Assembly: GCF_003259845.1 (NCBI RefSeq)
Contig: NZ_QLMJ01000023.1
Span: 147,554-211,553, forward strand
Source of the DNA: Actinoplanes lutulentus
GTDB lineage: Bacteria; Actinomycetota; Actinomycetes; Mycobacteriales; Micromonosporaceae
DNA: 64,000 nucleotides
Reading direction: 5' to 3'
In this document: one piece after another, positions 50,718 to 60,064 of the stretch
Layout: the number at the start of each line of letters is the position of its first letter
Numbering within the stretch: the stretch's first letter is position 1
Translations under genes and position numbers: made by a program
The notes under the pieces: model-generated
What the model saw: the letters and a program-made list of their open reading frames with translations, nothing else
Told to the model about the DNA's origin: nothing
Databases searched by the model: none

Positions 50718-51362
50718 GTGAGCCGCTTCATCCCGCGCTGAGCAAATGGGCCGGCGGGGGCGGATATTGCCCCTGCTCCGGGCCAGCCGCAGCAAATACC
50801 AGGTCGTGACCAGGCAGGCCAGGACCGCGAACACGCTCGCCTCCGGCCCGAAGCCGCCACCGGTCAGCAGGGCCGGTCCGTCGAACACGCCTCGCAGCAA
50901 TCCCTGCGCGCTGTTGTCCGAACCGGACACTTCGACCCCGAAGATGCCGCCCTCGGCGAAGTTCCACCCGAGGTGCAGGCCGATCGGCAGCCACAGGGCA
51001 CGGGTCGCGACATAGGCCGCCGCCGTCATCAAGCCGGCCGCGATGATCGCGAGGGCGCCACCGATCGCGGCCGGGTCGTTCACCAGGTGCAGCAGGCCGA
51101 ACAGCGTGGCGGAGACGGCCAGGGCGATCCACGTACCGGTGCGCTGCTCGACGACGTGGAACAGGATGCCCCGGAACAGCACCTCCTCGACCGTCGCGAC
51201 CGCCACCATCAGACCGAAAATGGCCAGCATCCCGCCGAACGAGCCCCACCCGGTGATCCGGAACCCGCCGAACACCGCGATGGGCAGCACGGTCGCGACG
51301 AACAGCCCGATGCCGGCGAGCGTTCCCCGAGCGGTCGCCCGGAACCACCCCGCGCGGGGCAC
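50469..51362 (-). CDS. CPBP-family intramembrane metalloprotease, altered at both ends
   Basis: Core motifs VATVEEVLFRGILFHVVEQRTG (Glu-Glu-x3-Arg) and WLPIGLHLGWNFAEGGIFG (His and Asn) are intact in a membrane protein, so a CAAX-type protease fold is clear. GTG at 51362 is the only good start inside the frame, yet the preceding LTLGAAAAIFTILRYAWTARR (still open) looks like the family first helix, so the normal start seems lost by fusion with a histidine-kinase remnant. The frame has no stop at its natural end (~RPRRPICSA). It continues antisense through DUF2277 to 50469, adding ~80 unrelated residues. A frameshift near 50730 would restore a stop. Confidence 0.65.
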   Translation of the reverse strand: MPRAGWFRATARGTLAGIGLFVATVLPIAVFGGFRITGWGSFGGMLAIFGLMVAVATVEEVLFRGILFHVVEQRTGTWIALAVSATLFGLLHLVNDPAAIGGALAIIAAGLMTAAAYVATRALWLPIGLHLGWNFAEGGIFGVEVSGSDNSAQGLLRGVFDGPALLTGGGFGPEASVFAVLACLVTTWYLLRLARSRGNIRPRRPICSARDEAAHSGRVTLLRALPCLRGLDLAVLRRRVGDQAREQLGGGGHDGCHRGVEDLLVGLRGLGGSGDLPDILQRRRLDLIGRRGRLEVV

Positions 51363-51474
51363 ATCGGAGGGTTCACGTTTCTCGATGCGGCGCGCTGTCC
51401 ACGCGTACCGAAGGATGGTGAAGATCGCGGCAGCGGCACCCAGCGTGAGCGAGAGGATCGATGGCGTGCCGCCT

Positions 51475-52066
51475 GCCTGGAGGGTTCCGCCGAAGATGGT
51501 GACACGCTCCCCCAGGCCGGTGAGGCCGCGCTGACGCTCTCCCGGCGTTTCCGCGCCTCCTCGGCCTGCCGGGCGCGCACCCAGGATCCGGCGCCCCAGC
51601 AGGCCGCGAGCACGGCGAAGAAGGTGAGGTAGTCGATCAGCCGCTCGGTGGAGCCGTTCGCGTGCAGGGTCAGCGCGAGCGCGGCGTAGGAGAGGGTCGC
51701 GATGATCGCCACGGTGCGCCTGCGGCTTTGCTGGTGCGTACCCACGCTGTAGAGCGCGACCAATAGCGCGAGGCAGGCCACCGTCGGCGGGTAACCGCCG
51801 ATCTGGTAAGCGCTGAACGCGGCGCCGGTGATCGCCAGGCGGAGGGCCGGCCATCGGCGGCGGATGACCAGAGCGGCGGCCTGGAACAGCAGGGCGAGGC
51901 TGAGGCGATCGGCGTCGCGCAGCTGGAGTTCGCCGATCACGAGGCCGAGCTCCGCGATGCCGGGGACGAACGCGGCGGCGATCAGAAGAACCGCGACGGC
52001 GACATCGTTCCGCCAATATTTCTTGATCGTTCGGCCCCTTCTTGATCGCGGACCGGCCCTGATCAA
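51475..52066 (-). pseudogene. Deleted sensor histidine kinase: N-terminal membrane domain joined to a lone G-box
   Basis: From TTG 52066 the frame encodes a kinase-type N-terminus (KKYWRNDVAVAVLLIAAAF) with hydrophobic segments and a terminal ARQAEEARKRRE helix. After that the frame shifts and only LTGLGERVTIFGGTLQAGG remains, the end-of-ATPase G-box seen in NarL-type kinases. The phosphorylation His and nearly all of the ATPase domain are missing. The break near 51535 leads straight into the CPBP gene. This is a deletion remnant, not an active kinase. Confidence 0.78.
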
Positions 52067-52075
52067 CTATCGACG

Positions 52076-52630
52076 TTGATCGACCGGTACCTCGCCCGAA
52101 AGGCCTCTGTAGTCGTGCGCGCGTTGTTCGTCCTTGCCGTCGCCGCCCTCGTCGGCTTTCTGCTCAGCCCGTTGTTGCGCGCCGACGCGTCCTGCGTGCC
52201 GGCCCCCGCGGCATCGGCGGTGTCCCTGGAGAAGTGGTCCGGCGAGCAGGTCGCCAACGCGCGGGTCATCGTCACCATCGGCAACCAGCGCGGCGTGCCG
52301 GAGCAGGGCATCGTGATCGCGGTCGCCACCGCACTGCAGGAGTCCCGGCTGCGCAACCTGCGCGGCGGTGACCGGGACTCCATCGGACTGTTCCAGCAGC
52401 GTCCGAGCCAGGGCTGGGGTACGCCCAAGCAGCTTCGCGATCCGGCGTACCAGACCCAGAAGTTCTACGACAAGCTGCTCACCATCGACGGCTGGCCGGA
52501 CATGAGGCTGACCGAGGCCGCCCAGGCCGTGCAGATCTCGGCGTTCCCGGAGGCGTACGCGAAGCACACCTCTTCGGCGACGAAACTGGTCACGGCGCTG
52601 AAGGCGCCGGCCGCGGCCTGTTCGGTCTAG
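52076..52630 (+). CDS. Exported SLT/lysozyme-like domain protein
   Basis: A membrane/signal segment (SVVVRALFVLAVAALVGFLL) is followed by a ~130-residue domain. It contains GIVIAVATALQESRLRNLRGG and DSIGLFQQRPSQGWGT, resembling the catalytic-Glu region of soluble lytic transglycosylase-like folds. It ends in paired Cys region ACSV. TTG at 52076 or GTG at 52115 may be the start. GATCAAC-GTTGATC inverted arms lie in the short divergent gap upstream. Cell-wall action is inferred, not proven. Confidence 0.72.
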   Translation: MIDRYLARKASVVVRALFVLAVAALVGFLLSPLLRADASCVPAPAASAVSLEKWSGEQVANARVIVTIGNQRGVPEQGIVIAVATALQESRLRNLRGGDRDSIGLFQQRPSQGWGTPKQLRDPAYQTQKFYDKLLTIDGWPDMRLTEAAQAVQISAFPEAYAKHTSSATKLVTALKAPAAACSV

Positions 52631-52638
52631 GTGTCCTT

Positions 52639-53874
52639 TCAGGCGTCCCGGCCGTACTTGTCGAACGAGACCGTCCAGTCGCCGAGGCCGTTCCAGATCG
52701 GCAGCTCGCGCGGGGTGTTCTTGACGTCGACGATGTCGCCGACCCGGAAGTTGTTGTAGACCCACTTGGCGTCGGCGGTGCTCAGGTTGATGCACCCGTG
52801 CGACAGGTTCGCCCGGCCCAGCGAGCCGTTCCACGGAGCGGCGTGCAGGTACTCGCCGGAGTAGCTGATCCGGGTGCAGAACTCGATGTTCTCGGAGACG
52901 TAGTAGTTCGGGTCGTCCTTGTCGGTGACGCCGTAACTCGCCGAGCTCATCGTGTGCTTGCGCTTCTTGCCGAGCACCACGTGCGGGCCGCCGGCCGTCC
53001 AGTAGCTGATCTTCTGGCCGTTCGCGCCGGTGGTGCCGCCGCCCTTGCCGAGGCTGCTCTTCATCGTGCGGACCAGCTTGCCGTCGATGTAGACCTTCGT
53101 CATGTGCGTCCGGTTGTCGCTGATCGCGATCAGCTGCCGGCCGATCTTGAAGCTGGTCGACGAGTTCTTCGCGCCGTACGTCGTCTTGCCGAGCTTCACG
53201 CCGAACGCGTTGACGCTCACCTTGATCGTCGAACCGGCGGCCCAGTACTTCGCCGGGCGCCAGTGCACGGTCTGGTCGTCTTTCCAGTAGAACTTGCCCT
53301 CGACCTTCGGCGAGGTGGTGATCTCGATGGCCTTCTCGGCGGCCTTCTTATTGACGGCCTTGCTGAACGCCACGATCACCGGCTGCCCGGCGCCGTAGGT
53401 GCTGCCGTCCTTGAGGGCCAGCATCCCGTTGGCCTGGAAGGTCACCTTCGCGACGGCCGCCGGCTTCAGCGTGCTGAACGTGGCGTCCTCGGAGCTCGTC
53501 GTACCGGCACTGTCCGCGGCTGTGGCGGTCACCTTGTACTTCTTGCCGTACGCGAGCTCACCTGTCGACTTCCAGGTCCCGTCGGACTGGATCTCGCCCT
53601 CGATCTTCGTCTTGCCCGAGGTGACGGTGACCGTCTGCAACGTGCCGTTCGCGGCGGTGACGACGATCGGCGTCAGCGGGGACACGTCCTTGTCGCCGGT
53701 CGCCGGCGTCACGCTGAACGCAACGGGCACGATCGGTGGCTCGATGTTCGCCACCGGCTCGACCCAGGTGGTGCCGCCGGCACCGCTGGCCTTGCCGGAG
53801 GAGGAACAGCCCGCCGCGGTGGCCGCAGCGGCAACACCAACCGCGCCGATGATCACTTTACGTCGCCGAATCAT
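52639..53874 (-). CDS. L,D-transpeptidase lipoprotein (YkuD domain, Ig-like repeats)
   Basis: ATG at 53874 starts MIRRRKVIIGAVGVAAAATAAGC, a lipoprotein signal with lipobox Cys. Two Ig-like domains follow (PVAFSVTPATGDKDVSPLTPIVV; FQANGMLALKDGSTYGAGQPVIV). The YkuD catalytic domain holds LIAISDNRTHMTKVYIDGK and the nucleophile motif SHGCINLSTADAKWVYNNF. It makes 3-3 peptidoglycan cross-links outside the membrane, as mycobacterial LdtMt2-type enzymes do. An in-frame longer start is possible but adds unconserved residues. Confidence 0.94.
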   Translation of the reverse strand: MIRRRKVIIGAVGVAAAATAAGCSSSGKASGAGGTTWVEPVANIEPPIVPVAFSVTPATGDKDVSPLTPIVVTAANGTLQTVTVTSGKTKIEGEIQSDGTWKSTGELAYGKKYKVTATAADSAGTTSSEDATFSTLKPAAVAKVTFQANGMLALKDGSTYGAGQPVIVAFSKAVNKKAAEKAIEITTSPKVEGKFYWKDDQTVHWRPAKYWAAGSTIKVSVNAFGVKLGKTTYGAKNSSTSFKIGRQLIAISDNRTHMTKVYIDGKLVRTMKSSLGKGGGTTGANGQKISYWTAGGPHVVLGKKRKHTMSSASYGVTDKDDPNYYVSENIEFCTRISYSGEYLHAAPWNGSLGRANLSHGCINLSTADAKWVYNNFRVGDIVDVKNTPRELPIWNGLGDWTVSFDKYGRDA

Positions 53875-54308
53875 TGCTCTCACAATCGAGGGGTCCCGGT
53901 CCGCGCCATCCGTGGCCATACATGAGACAAGACGCGAACAAGGCTCGAAAACGTTGCCTGCCGAGTCAATCAAGTTTTGGCGGAGGGTCATCCTGACAGA
54001 ATTCGATCATCTGCGGTAGACCCTCCGGTCAGGGCAAACGCCTGCAGAACCGGGCATCCGGGGTGCGCGATGACATAAATCTCTCTGCGTACGCGATACC
54101 GGCCACATATTCATCGTCGGCACACTGGCGCTTGTCGTGACCGCTCGCGAAATCACCGCCGGGGTTTCCCGCTGGGCGGTTGCCGGCGCGGTCGAGGCTG
54201 AGCGGGATCCGGGGCGGGCGCTCCTGGCAGCAGCGCCGCCAGGAGCAGGAGGACGACAAGGCGCACCTGTCACCGGTGAAGACCATCGACGCCTTGCCGT
54301 GCAGCCGT
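53875..54308. other. Gene-free interval
   Basis: These ~430 bp between the L,D-transpeptidase start and the peroxiredoxin end hold the transpeptidase promoter region (AT-richer near 53930-54000). I see no convincing gene: short open frames lack RBS and family resemblance. No clear hairpin was found. Confidence 0.6.
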
Positions 54309-54776
54309 CTATGCCTTCGCGGCGACCGCCACGGTCAGCGCCTCTGCCGCGTGCTGGTTCATGTCCAGCTCGCTGTGGATCACGTCGAGGATCTTCTGGT
54401 CCGTGCCGATCACGAACGTCATCCGCTTGGTGCTCAGCGGGCCGAGGGCCAGCTTGCGCTTTACGCCGTACGCGATGATGGTCGCCGAGTCCGGGTCGGA
54501 CAGCAGCGGATAGTCGAAGGTGTAGGTCTCGGCGAAGAGCTTCTGCTTGTCGACCGGGTCCTTGCTGATGCCGACCCGCTGCACGCCGGCCGCGGTGTAC
54601 TCCGCACCCAGGTCACGGAAGTGGCAGGCCTCCGCGGTGCAGCCCTTGGTCATCGCTCCGGGATAGAAGAAGAGCACGACGGGACCGTCCGCGAGGAGCT
54701 CGGTCAGCCGCCGCGGCGTGCCGTCCTGGTCTTGAAGTGCGAAGTCGGGCGCGATGTCACCTTTACCGATACTCAC
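54309..54776 (-). CDS. Peroxiredoxin, AhpC/TSA (PrxQ/BCP-like)
   Basis: The peroxidatic Cys region reads FFYPGAMTKGCTAEACHFRD, with a second Cys five residues later as in PrxQ/BCP enzymes. YPLLSDPDSATIIAYGVKRK and RMTFVIGTDQKILDVI complete the thioredoxin fold. It reduces hydroperoxides in the cytoplasm. The 155-residue length is normal. GTG at 54776 starts it, divergent from the PAS-GGDEF gene. Confidence 0.94.
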   Translation of the reverse strand: MSIGKGDIAPDFALQDQDGTPRRLTELLADGPVVLFFYPGAMTKGCTAEACHFRDLGAEYTAAGVQRVGISKDPVDKQKLFAETYTFDYPLLSDPDSATIIAYGVKRKLALGPLSTKRMTFVIGTDQKILDVIHSELDMNQHAAEALTVAVAAKA

Positions 54777-54840
54777 CCGATCAGGGTACGTCGGCTCCGG
54801 AAATTCTCAGGTCACGGCAGGGCCGCCGATGTAGTGCCCT

Positions 54841-56469
54841 GTGACCGACAAGCAGTTGATGAAACCCGGTGACCGGGACGCCGTACTCGCAGCCCTGGTG
54901 GCGAAGTATCCGGACGCCTTCATCGCGGCGATCGGGTCGAACGGGATGTTCGCCCCGATGCCCCGGGAAGTCACCGAAACCGGTCTGCGCCCGATCGAGG
55001 GTGCGTCCTCCATGCTCGGCCTGATCGTCGACGACGATCAGCGGCTGGTCATCGACGCCTGGTCCCGGGTCGTCGCCGAGGGCGTGGCGAGCTGCCTGGT
55101 CCACCTGAAGGCCGCACCGGACTGCCGGGTGCGGATGCACTTCGTCGACGCCACGCACCGGTACGGCGTCCACATCGCCATCATCAACGGATCGGGCCTC
55201 TCCGCGGATCTGACGCTGCTGCCGGAAGTCGTCCGGCCCCGCCTGGTCACGATGATCAAGAACCAGGTCTCGGTGGTCACCGAGGTCGGCGCCGAGATCG
55301 GCCCGCTGCTCGGCTGGACCCCGGCCGAGCTCGTCGGGCAGCGCACCCTCGAACTCGTGCATCCCGGTGATCAGCAGCGGGCCATCGCCAGCTGGATGGA
55401 CATGCTGGGCACCCCGCACGGCTCGGCGCGGCGGGTCCGGCTGCGTCACCTGCACCGGGACGGGCACACCGTGTGGTTCGAGGTGACCAACCACAACTAC
55501 CTCGCCGACCCCGGCGATCCGCGCGTGGTCGCCGAGATGCTGGACATCTCCGACGAGATGGCGGCGCAGGAGGCGGTCCGCGCCGCCGAGCAGCTCATGC
55601 GGCGGCTCACCGAGACCATTCCGCTGTCCATCCTGCAGGTCACCCACGAAGGCCGGATCACGTTCCTCAACGAACGCGCCGCCCGCCAGGTGAAAGCCCA
55701 GGTCGGCGACGTGCTGTCGCAGGCCGTGCTGGAGGCGACCGAACCGGTGGACCGCCCGGTGGTCGAGCGGGCGCTGGCCGGGGTGCTGACCGGCCAGGAC
55801 ACCGATCTCGAGTACGGGCATCGGGAGCCGGGCGCGGGGAACCGCCGGATCCGGGCCAACCTGCGGGCGCTCGCCGACGACTCCGGAACCGTGACGGGAG
55901 CGATCGTCTGCCTGGCCGACGTCACCGAGGAGGCGTCGCTGCGCGAGACGCTGTGGCGCCAGGCAACCTTCGACGCGCTGACCGGCTGCCACAACCGGGC
56001 AGCGACGGTGGCCGCCCTCCAGGACGCGCTGACCACCCCGGACCGGCACGCCGGCACCGCCGTGATCTTCCTCGACCTCAATTCCTTCAAACCCATCAAC
56101 GATCGGTACGGGCACGCCGCGGGTGATCTGCTGCTGAGCCAGGTGGCGACCAGCCTGCGCGGCTCGGTGCCGTCCGGCGCCGTCGTGGGCCGGATCGGCG
56201 GCGACGAGTTCGTGGCCGTCTGCCGGGACATCGGTGGCCGGGAGTCCGCCGAGCGGATCGGGGCCGATCTGCTCGCGGCACTGAGCGCGGCCCGGGTTCA
56301 GGTCGACGGCGGCACCCTGGTGCCGCAAGCCAGCCTGGGTGTCGCCTGGTCCGCGTACGGCGGCGGAAACCCGGACGAGCTGCTGGCGCAGGCCGACGCC
56401 GCCATGTACGCGATGAAGCGGAGCCGCAGCGGTTCACGGGCGCTCGACCTGACCCCTGTGGCGGGGTGA
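54841..56469 (+). CDS. PAS-domain diguanylate cyclase
   Basis: The N-terminal ~120 residues form a sensing region without a clear family. Two PAS-like domains follow (GPLLGWTPAELVGQRTLELVHP; LSILQVTHEGRITFLNERAARQV). The GGDEF domain has TFDALTGCHNRAATVAALQDAL, LDLNSFKPINDRYGHAAGD and RIGGDEFVAVCRDIGG, an intact site. There is no membrane segment. This is the third GGDEF protein of the window. GTG at 54841 gives the shortest leader to the domain. Confidence 0.92.
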   Translation: MTDKQLMKPGDRDAVLAALVAKYPDAFIAAIGSNGMFAPMPREVTETGLRPIEGASSMLGLIVDDDQRLVIDAWSRVVAEGVASCLVHLKAAPDCRVRMHFVDATHRYGVHIAIINGSGLSADLTLLPEVVRPRLVTMIKNQVSVVTEVGAEIGPLLGWTPAELVGQRTLELVHPGDQQRAIASWMDMLGTPHGSARRVRLRHLHRDGHTVWFEVTNHNYLADPGDPRVVAEMLDISDEMAAQEAVRAAEQLMRRLTETIPLSILQVTHEGRITFLNERAARQVKAQVGDVLSQAVLEATEPVDRPVVERALAGVLTGQDTDLEYGHREPGAGNRRIRANLRALADDSGTVTGAIVCLADVTEEASLRETLWRQATFDALTGCHNRAATVAALQDALTTPDRHAGTAVIFLDLNSFKPINDRYGHAAGDLLLSQVATSLRGSVPSGAVVGRIGGDEFVAVCRDIGGRESAERIGADLLAALSAARVQVDGGTLVPQASLGVAWSAYGGGNPDELLAQADAAMYAMKRSRSGSRALDLTPVAG

Positions 56470-56527
56470 ACGGTTCGTTCGGATCCGCTTTTGGCTCCGC
56501 TCTTCGGCTTTGTCCCGGGCGGGTGCT

Positions 56528-57496
56528 TCAGGCGAACCGGCGGCGGTAGGAACTGGGTGTCGTCGCGTAGGCCGCGGCGAACCGCTGCCGGAACGTCACC
56601 ACGCTGGCGAACCCGGACTCGGCGGCGACCTGCTCGACCGGCAGCGCCGTGGTCTCCAGCAGGGTCCGCGCCCGGTCGAGGCGACGGGACAGCAGCCAGT
56701 GCGCCGGGGTCGTGCCGGTCATCCGCCGGAAGTGCCGGGAGAAGTTACGCGGGCTCATCCGGGCCTGTTCGGCGAGCTGCTCGACGTGCAGCGGCCGGCG
56801 CAGGTCGGCCAGGGCCCAGGCGGTGGCCCGCCCGATCGGATCGGTGTCGTCGACCGGCGGCACCGGCGTCTCGATGTACTGCGCCTGGTCGCCCTCGCGG
56901 TGCGGCGCGATGACGAGGTGCCGGGCGACGGTGGTCGCGGTGGCGGCGCCGAGCCGTTCCCGGACCAGGTGCAGACAGGCGTCGAGCCCGGACGCCGTGC
57001 CGGCCGAGGTCAGCACGTCCCCGTGATCGATGTAGAGCGCCGACGGATCGACCGTCACCGCCGGATGGTCGTCGGCGAGCCGCCGGGTCGCGGCCCAGTG
57101 CGTGGTGGCGGTACGCCCGTCGAGGATGCCGCTGGCCACGACCGGGTACGCCCCGAGGCAGAGCCCGACGACGGCCGTCCCGCGCGCGTGCGCGCCGCGG
57201 ACGAGCTGGACGAACGCGTCGTCCGGGGCGGGCAGGTTGTCCGGCCAGGACGGGATGACCAGGATGTCCGCCTCGTCGACGACGCCGGCGCCGGTCAGCT
57301 CGCTGAGCCGTATTCCTTCGACGGTGGTGACCGGTCCACCGTTTCTGCTCCACACGATGGTCTGCCAGGCGGCCCCCTGTTCTGAGGCCTGGTGGTCGGC
57401 TGCCTCGTTGAAGACCAGCAGCGGCGTCGCCAGGTGAAACATGATCATCCCGTCGAAGGCGAAGATCGCGATCCGCACAGCTTGTCTCGATTCCAT
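56528..57496 (-). CDS. GlxA-family regulator (DJ-1/PfpI plus AraC HTH)
   Basis: The N-terminal domain has VRIAIFAFDGMIMFHLATPLLVFNE and the elbow VVGLCLGAYPVVASGILDG (Cys kept). The C-terminal AraC pair is LHVEQLAEQARMSPRNFSRHFRRMTGTTPAHWL and VEQVAAESGFASVVTFRQRFAAAYATTPSSYRRRF. It is divergent from the isochorismatase-type gene and probably controls it. It is a distinct paralogue of the regulator at 33.3 kb. Confidence 0.93.
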   Translation of the reverse strand: MESRQAVRIAIFAFDGMIMFHLATPLLVFNEAADHQASEQGAAWQTIVWSRNGGPVTTVEGIRLSELTGAGVVDEADILVIPSWPDNLPAPDDAFVQLVRGAHARGTAVVGLCLGAYPVVASGILDGRTATTHWAATRRLADDHPAVTVDPSALYIDHGDVLTSAGTASGLDACLHLVRERLGAATATTVARHLVIAPHREGDQAQYIETPVPPVDDTDPIGRATAWALADLRRPLHVEQLAEQARMSPRNFSRHFRRMTGTTPAHWLLSRRLDRARTLLETTALPVEQVAAESGFASVVTFRQRFAAAYATTPSSYRRRFA

Positions 57497-57583
57497 CGGT
57501 AGGCGGCTTCTCTGCCACTCACGCTACCGGCCCCGGCCGTCCGAGAGTGAGAGTTGCCGCATCGACGACCAAGGAGACAGGCC

Positions 57584-58207
57584 ATGACCACCCCGAAGCG
57601 CGCCCTGGTGATCATCGACGTACAGCAGGAGTACTTCGACGGTCCGCTGCGCATCGAGTACCCGCCGCGCGACAAGTCCCTGGCCCGCATCCTGGAGGTG
57701 GCCGAGGCCGCCGGCCGTGCGGGCCTGCCGGTCGTCGTCGTGCAGCACGAGACGCCGGCGGACGCACCGATCTTCGCCGCCGGCTCGACCGGCTGGCAGT
57801 TGCACGACGCCGTCGCCGCGCTGGTGACCGACTCGTGGAAGCCCGTCGTGAAGAACTATTCCAGCGTCTTCGCCGAGACCGGCCTCGCCGCCTGGCTGCG
57901 CGAGCAGGGCGTCGACACGGTGACCCTGGTCGGCTTCATGACCAACAACTGCGTGCTCGCCTCGGCCGCCGAGGCCGAGCCGCTCGGCTTCGCCGTCGAG
58001 GTGCTCAACGACGCCACCGGCGCGATCAACCTGTCCAACGAGGCCGGCAGCGTCACCGCCCAGCAGGTCCACGAGACCCTGATGGCCCTGCTGCACTCGA
58101 ACCTCGCCGCGGTCGCCGACACCCCAACGTGGACCGCCGCGGTCACCGCGGGCGAGCCCCTGCCGCAGAGCAACCTGATCGCCTCCGCCACCAGCCCGCT
58201 CAGCTGA
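57584..58207 (+). CDS. Isochorismatase-like cysteine hydrolase
   Basis: Residues ALVIIDVQQEYFDG (catalytic Asp), the Lys in VVKNYSSVFAETG and VGFMTNNCVLASAAEAEPLGF (nucleophile Cys) give the Asp-Lys-Cys triad of the isochorismatase/nicotinamidase superfamily. The substrate is unknown. ATG at 57584 has AAGGAG seven bases upstream. It is divergent from the GlxA-type regulator. Confidence 0.93.
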   Translation: MTTPKRALVIIDVQQEYFDGPLRIEYPPRDKSLARILEVAEAAGRAGLPVVVVQHETPADAPIFAAGSTGWQLHDAVAALVTDSWKPVVKNYSSVFAETGLAAWLREQGVDTVTLVGFMTNNCVLASAAEAEPLGFAVEVLNDATGAINLSNEAGSVTAQQVHETLMALLHSNLAAVADTPTWTAAVTAGEPLPQSNLIASATSPLS

Positions 58208-58243
58208 AGCCGGGCCGCGGGGCGCCAGGCCCGCGGCGATCGC

Positions 58244-58885
58244 TCACCAGCCGGCAAGTTCCGCGACCGCGCCGGCGATTGCCTGTCGCGTGGCCCAGCG
58301 GCGTTCGGCCCGCAGGATCACGAGCCGGGACTCGAGGGCGGCCTCGACGTCCGGTACCCCGCGCAGGGACCGGGCGTCGGCTTCCTGCCACCACAACTCC
58401 ATGTCGGCAAGAGTCATCTCGAACCCGTCGGCGAGCCGGGACTCCGCTCGCTCAAGCACGAAGTCCGCGTTCTGCCACACCTCGTCCAACCAGCTGCCGG
58501 CCAGTCGCCAACTCCTTGCCGGACTGGGCATGTCAGTCGCCATCGCGGCGGCCACGTCGACCACGCGTGACTGCACGTAGTACGGAAACATGCCGTCGAA
58601 GGCGTCCTCGTCGCCCCCGTACCGCACGAGCCGGTCGACCGAGTCCTGGACCGCCTGGCGTTCACATCGGTCGTCCAGCTTCACGGGACCGATCTGGAGC
58701 AGGCGGCTGACATCATCGGCGACCTTGCAGCGCGTCGCCTCGAAGAGCGGCATGGCCCTGAGCAGGCCGAGGTAGATCGCACAACGTATTCGAACCGCCA
58801 CGTCGGTGTTATACCGCAGTCCCGGTTCGCACTCGGGGTGAGAACGCTCTCGCAGGTAGCGTGCGACACGGTCATCCCTTCGCAT
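58244..58885 (-). CDS. Hypothetical protein, helical
   Basis: I do not recognise this 213-residue protein. It is mostly alpha-helical and charged, with WWQEADARSLRGVPDVEAALESRLVILRAERRW near the end and no signal peptide or membrane helix. Codon use looks normal for the window. It is divergent from the phosphotransferase gene, only 20 bp apart. Confidence 0.65.
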   Translation of the reverse strand: MRRDDRVARYLRERSHPECEPGLRYNTDVAVRIRCAIYLGLLRAMPLFEATRCKVADDVSRLLQIGPVKLDDRCERQAVQDSVDRLVRYGGDEDAFDGMFPYYVQSRVVDVAAAMATDMPSPARSWRLAGSWLDEVWQNADFVLERAESRLADGFEMTLADMELWWQEADARSLRGVPDVEAALESRLVILRAERRWATRQAIAGAVAELAGW

Positions 58886-58905
58886 TCGTACGAGTTGAGG
58901 CGCCG

Positions 58906-59886
58906 ATGGAGAGCATCACCAAGAACCGGCAGTCGCTGGACACGCTGCGCGCGATGATCGGCCGGGCGTACGGCCCTGCGCAGCTCCCCTCCGGTGACGA
59001 CTGGGTGTCGGAGCTGGGGCACGGCTGGTTCAACGTGGCGTACCGGATCCGGCTGCGGGACGGCACAGAGGTCGTGCTCAAGATCGCGCCGCCGCCGCAC
59101 ATCGAGGTGATGACCTACGAACGTGGCGCGATGGCGATCGAGCTGGCGTCGTTGCGGCTCATCGCGGATCAGACGAGCGTGCCGGTGCCGCGGGTCGATC
59201 ACGCCGACCGCAGTCGCGAGCTCTGCGACGCGGATTACTTCTTCATGCCGTACATCGACGCGGACAACCTCGGCATCGTCAAGGAGAGCCTGACAACGGC
59301 CGACGTCGATGCGTACCACGAGGCGCTCGGCGCCGCCAACCGCGACCTCAACAGCATCCGGGGCGTCGCTTTCGGCTCTCTTTCCGGGCCCGGCGACGCC
59401 ACCTGGCGGGCCTGTTTCACCCGCATGATCGGCGACGTGCTGACCGACGGGGAGCGTCGCGCCGTCGACATCGGCTACCCCTACACCCTGGTCCGCGACG
59501 TGATCACCGCCAACCTGGACTGCCTCGACGAGGTGACCGAGCCCCGGTTCGTCGAGTGGGATCTGTGGGACGGCAACGTCATGATCCGCGACGGCAAGAT
59601 CGTCGCGATCATCGACCATGAGCGCGCTTTCTACGGCGACCCCCTCATCGAGGCCGGTTTCACCGGCATCGACCTGCCCGCGTTCGGAGACCCCACAGCT
59701 TTTGTACGCGGATACGGCCACCGCGAACTGACCAGCACCGAGCGCCGGCGACGGCGGCTCTACACGCTCTACCTGGTCCTCATCATGATCATCGAGACGA
59801 ACTACCGCGGCCACACCGACACCGAGCAGTACGACTGGGCCCGCGAACGCCTGCAGGAGGTCATGCCGCTGTTCGGCGCCGCGTGA
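58906..59886 (+). CDS. Aminoglycoside-phosphotransferase-family protein
   Basis: The kinase-like fold shows the ATP-binding EVVLKIAPPPHI (Lys), the catalytic loop EWDLWDGNVMIRDGKIVAIIDHERAFYGDP (Asp, Asn, then metal Asp) and a helical end. It phosphorylates a small molecule, but an antibiotic target cannot be claimed. ATG at 58906 with GAGG nearby is preferred over an in-frame start 15 codons earlier that would overlap the divergent gene. It is not obviously part of a resistance cluster. Confidence 0.85.
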   Translation: MESITKNRQSLDTLRAMIGRAYGPAQLPSGDDWVSELGHGWFNVAYRIRLRDGTEVVLKIAPPPHIEVMTYERGAMAIELASLRLIADQTSVPVPRVDHADRSRELCDADYFFMPYIDADNLGIVKESLTTADVDAYHEALGAANRDLNSIRGVAFGSLSGPGDATWRACFTRMIGDVLTDGERRAVDIGYPYTLVRDVITANLDCLDEVTEPRFVEWDLWDGNVMIRDGKIVAIIDHERAFYGDPLIEAGFTGIDLPAFGDPTAFVRGYGHRELTSTERRRRRLYTLYLVLIMIIETNYRGHTDTEQYDWARERLQEVMPLFGAA

Positions 59887-60064
59887 GCATCACCCGGACC
59901 GACCTGCGCCCGCACAGCCCGACGGCACGGGCACCGGCCGGAGCCGGCACCCCGTCCCACTGGTCGGGGTCGGCAGCCGCCCCGGTCCGCTTGCGACGCC
60001 TTCGCCTCGGGTCCCTGACGCGGTCCGGCATCCGAGGGATCCCGCTCGACAAGACAGCTGTCTC

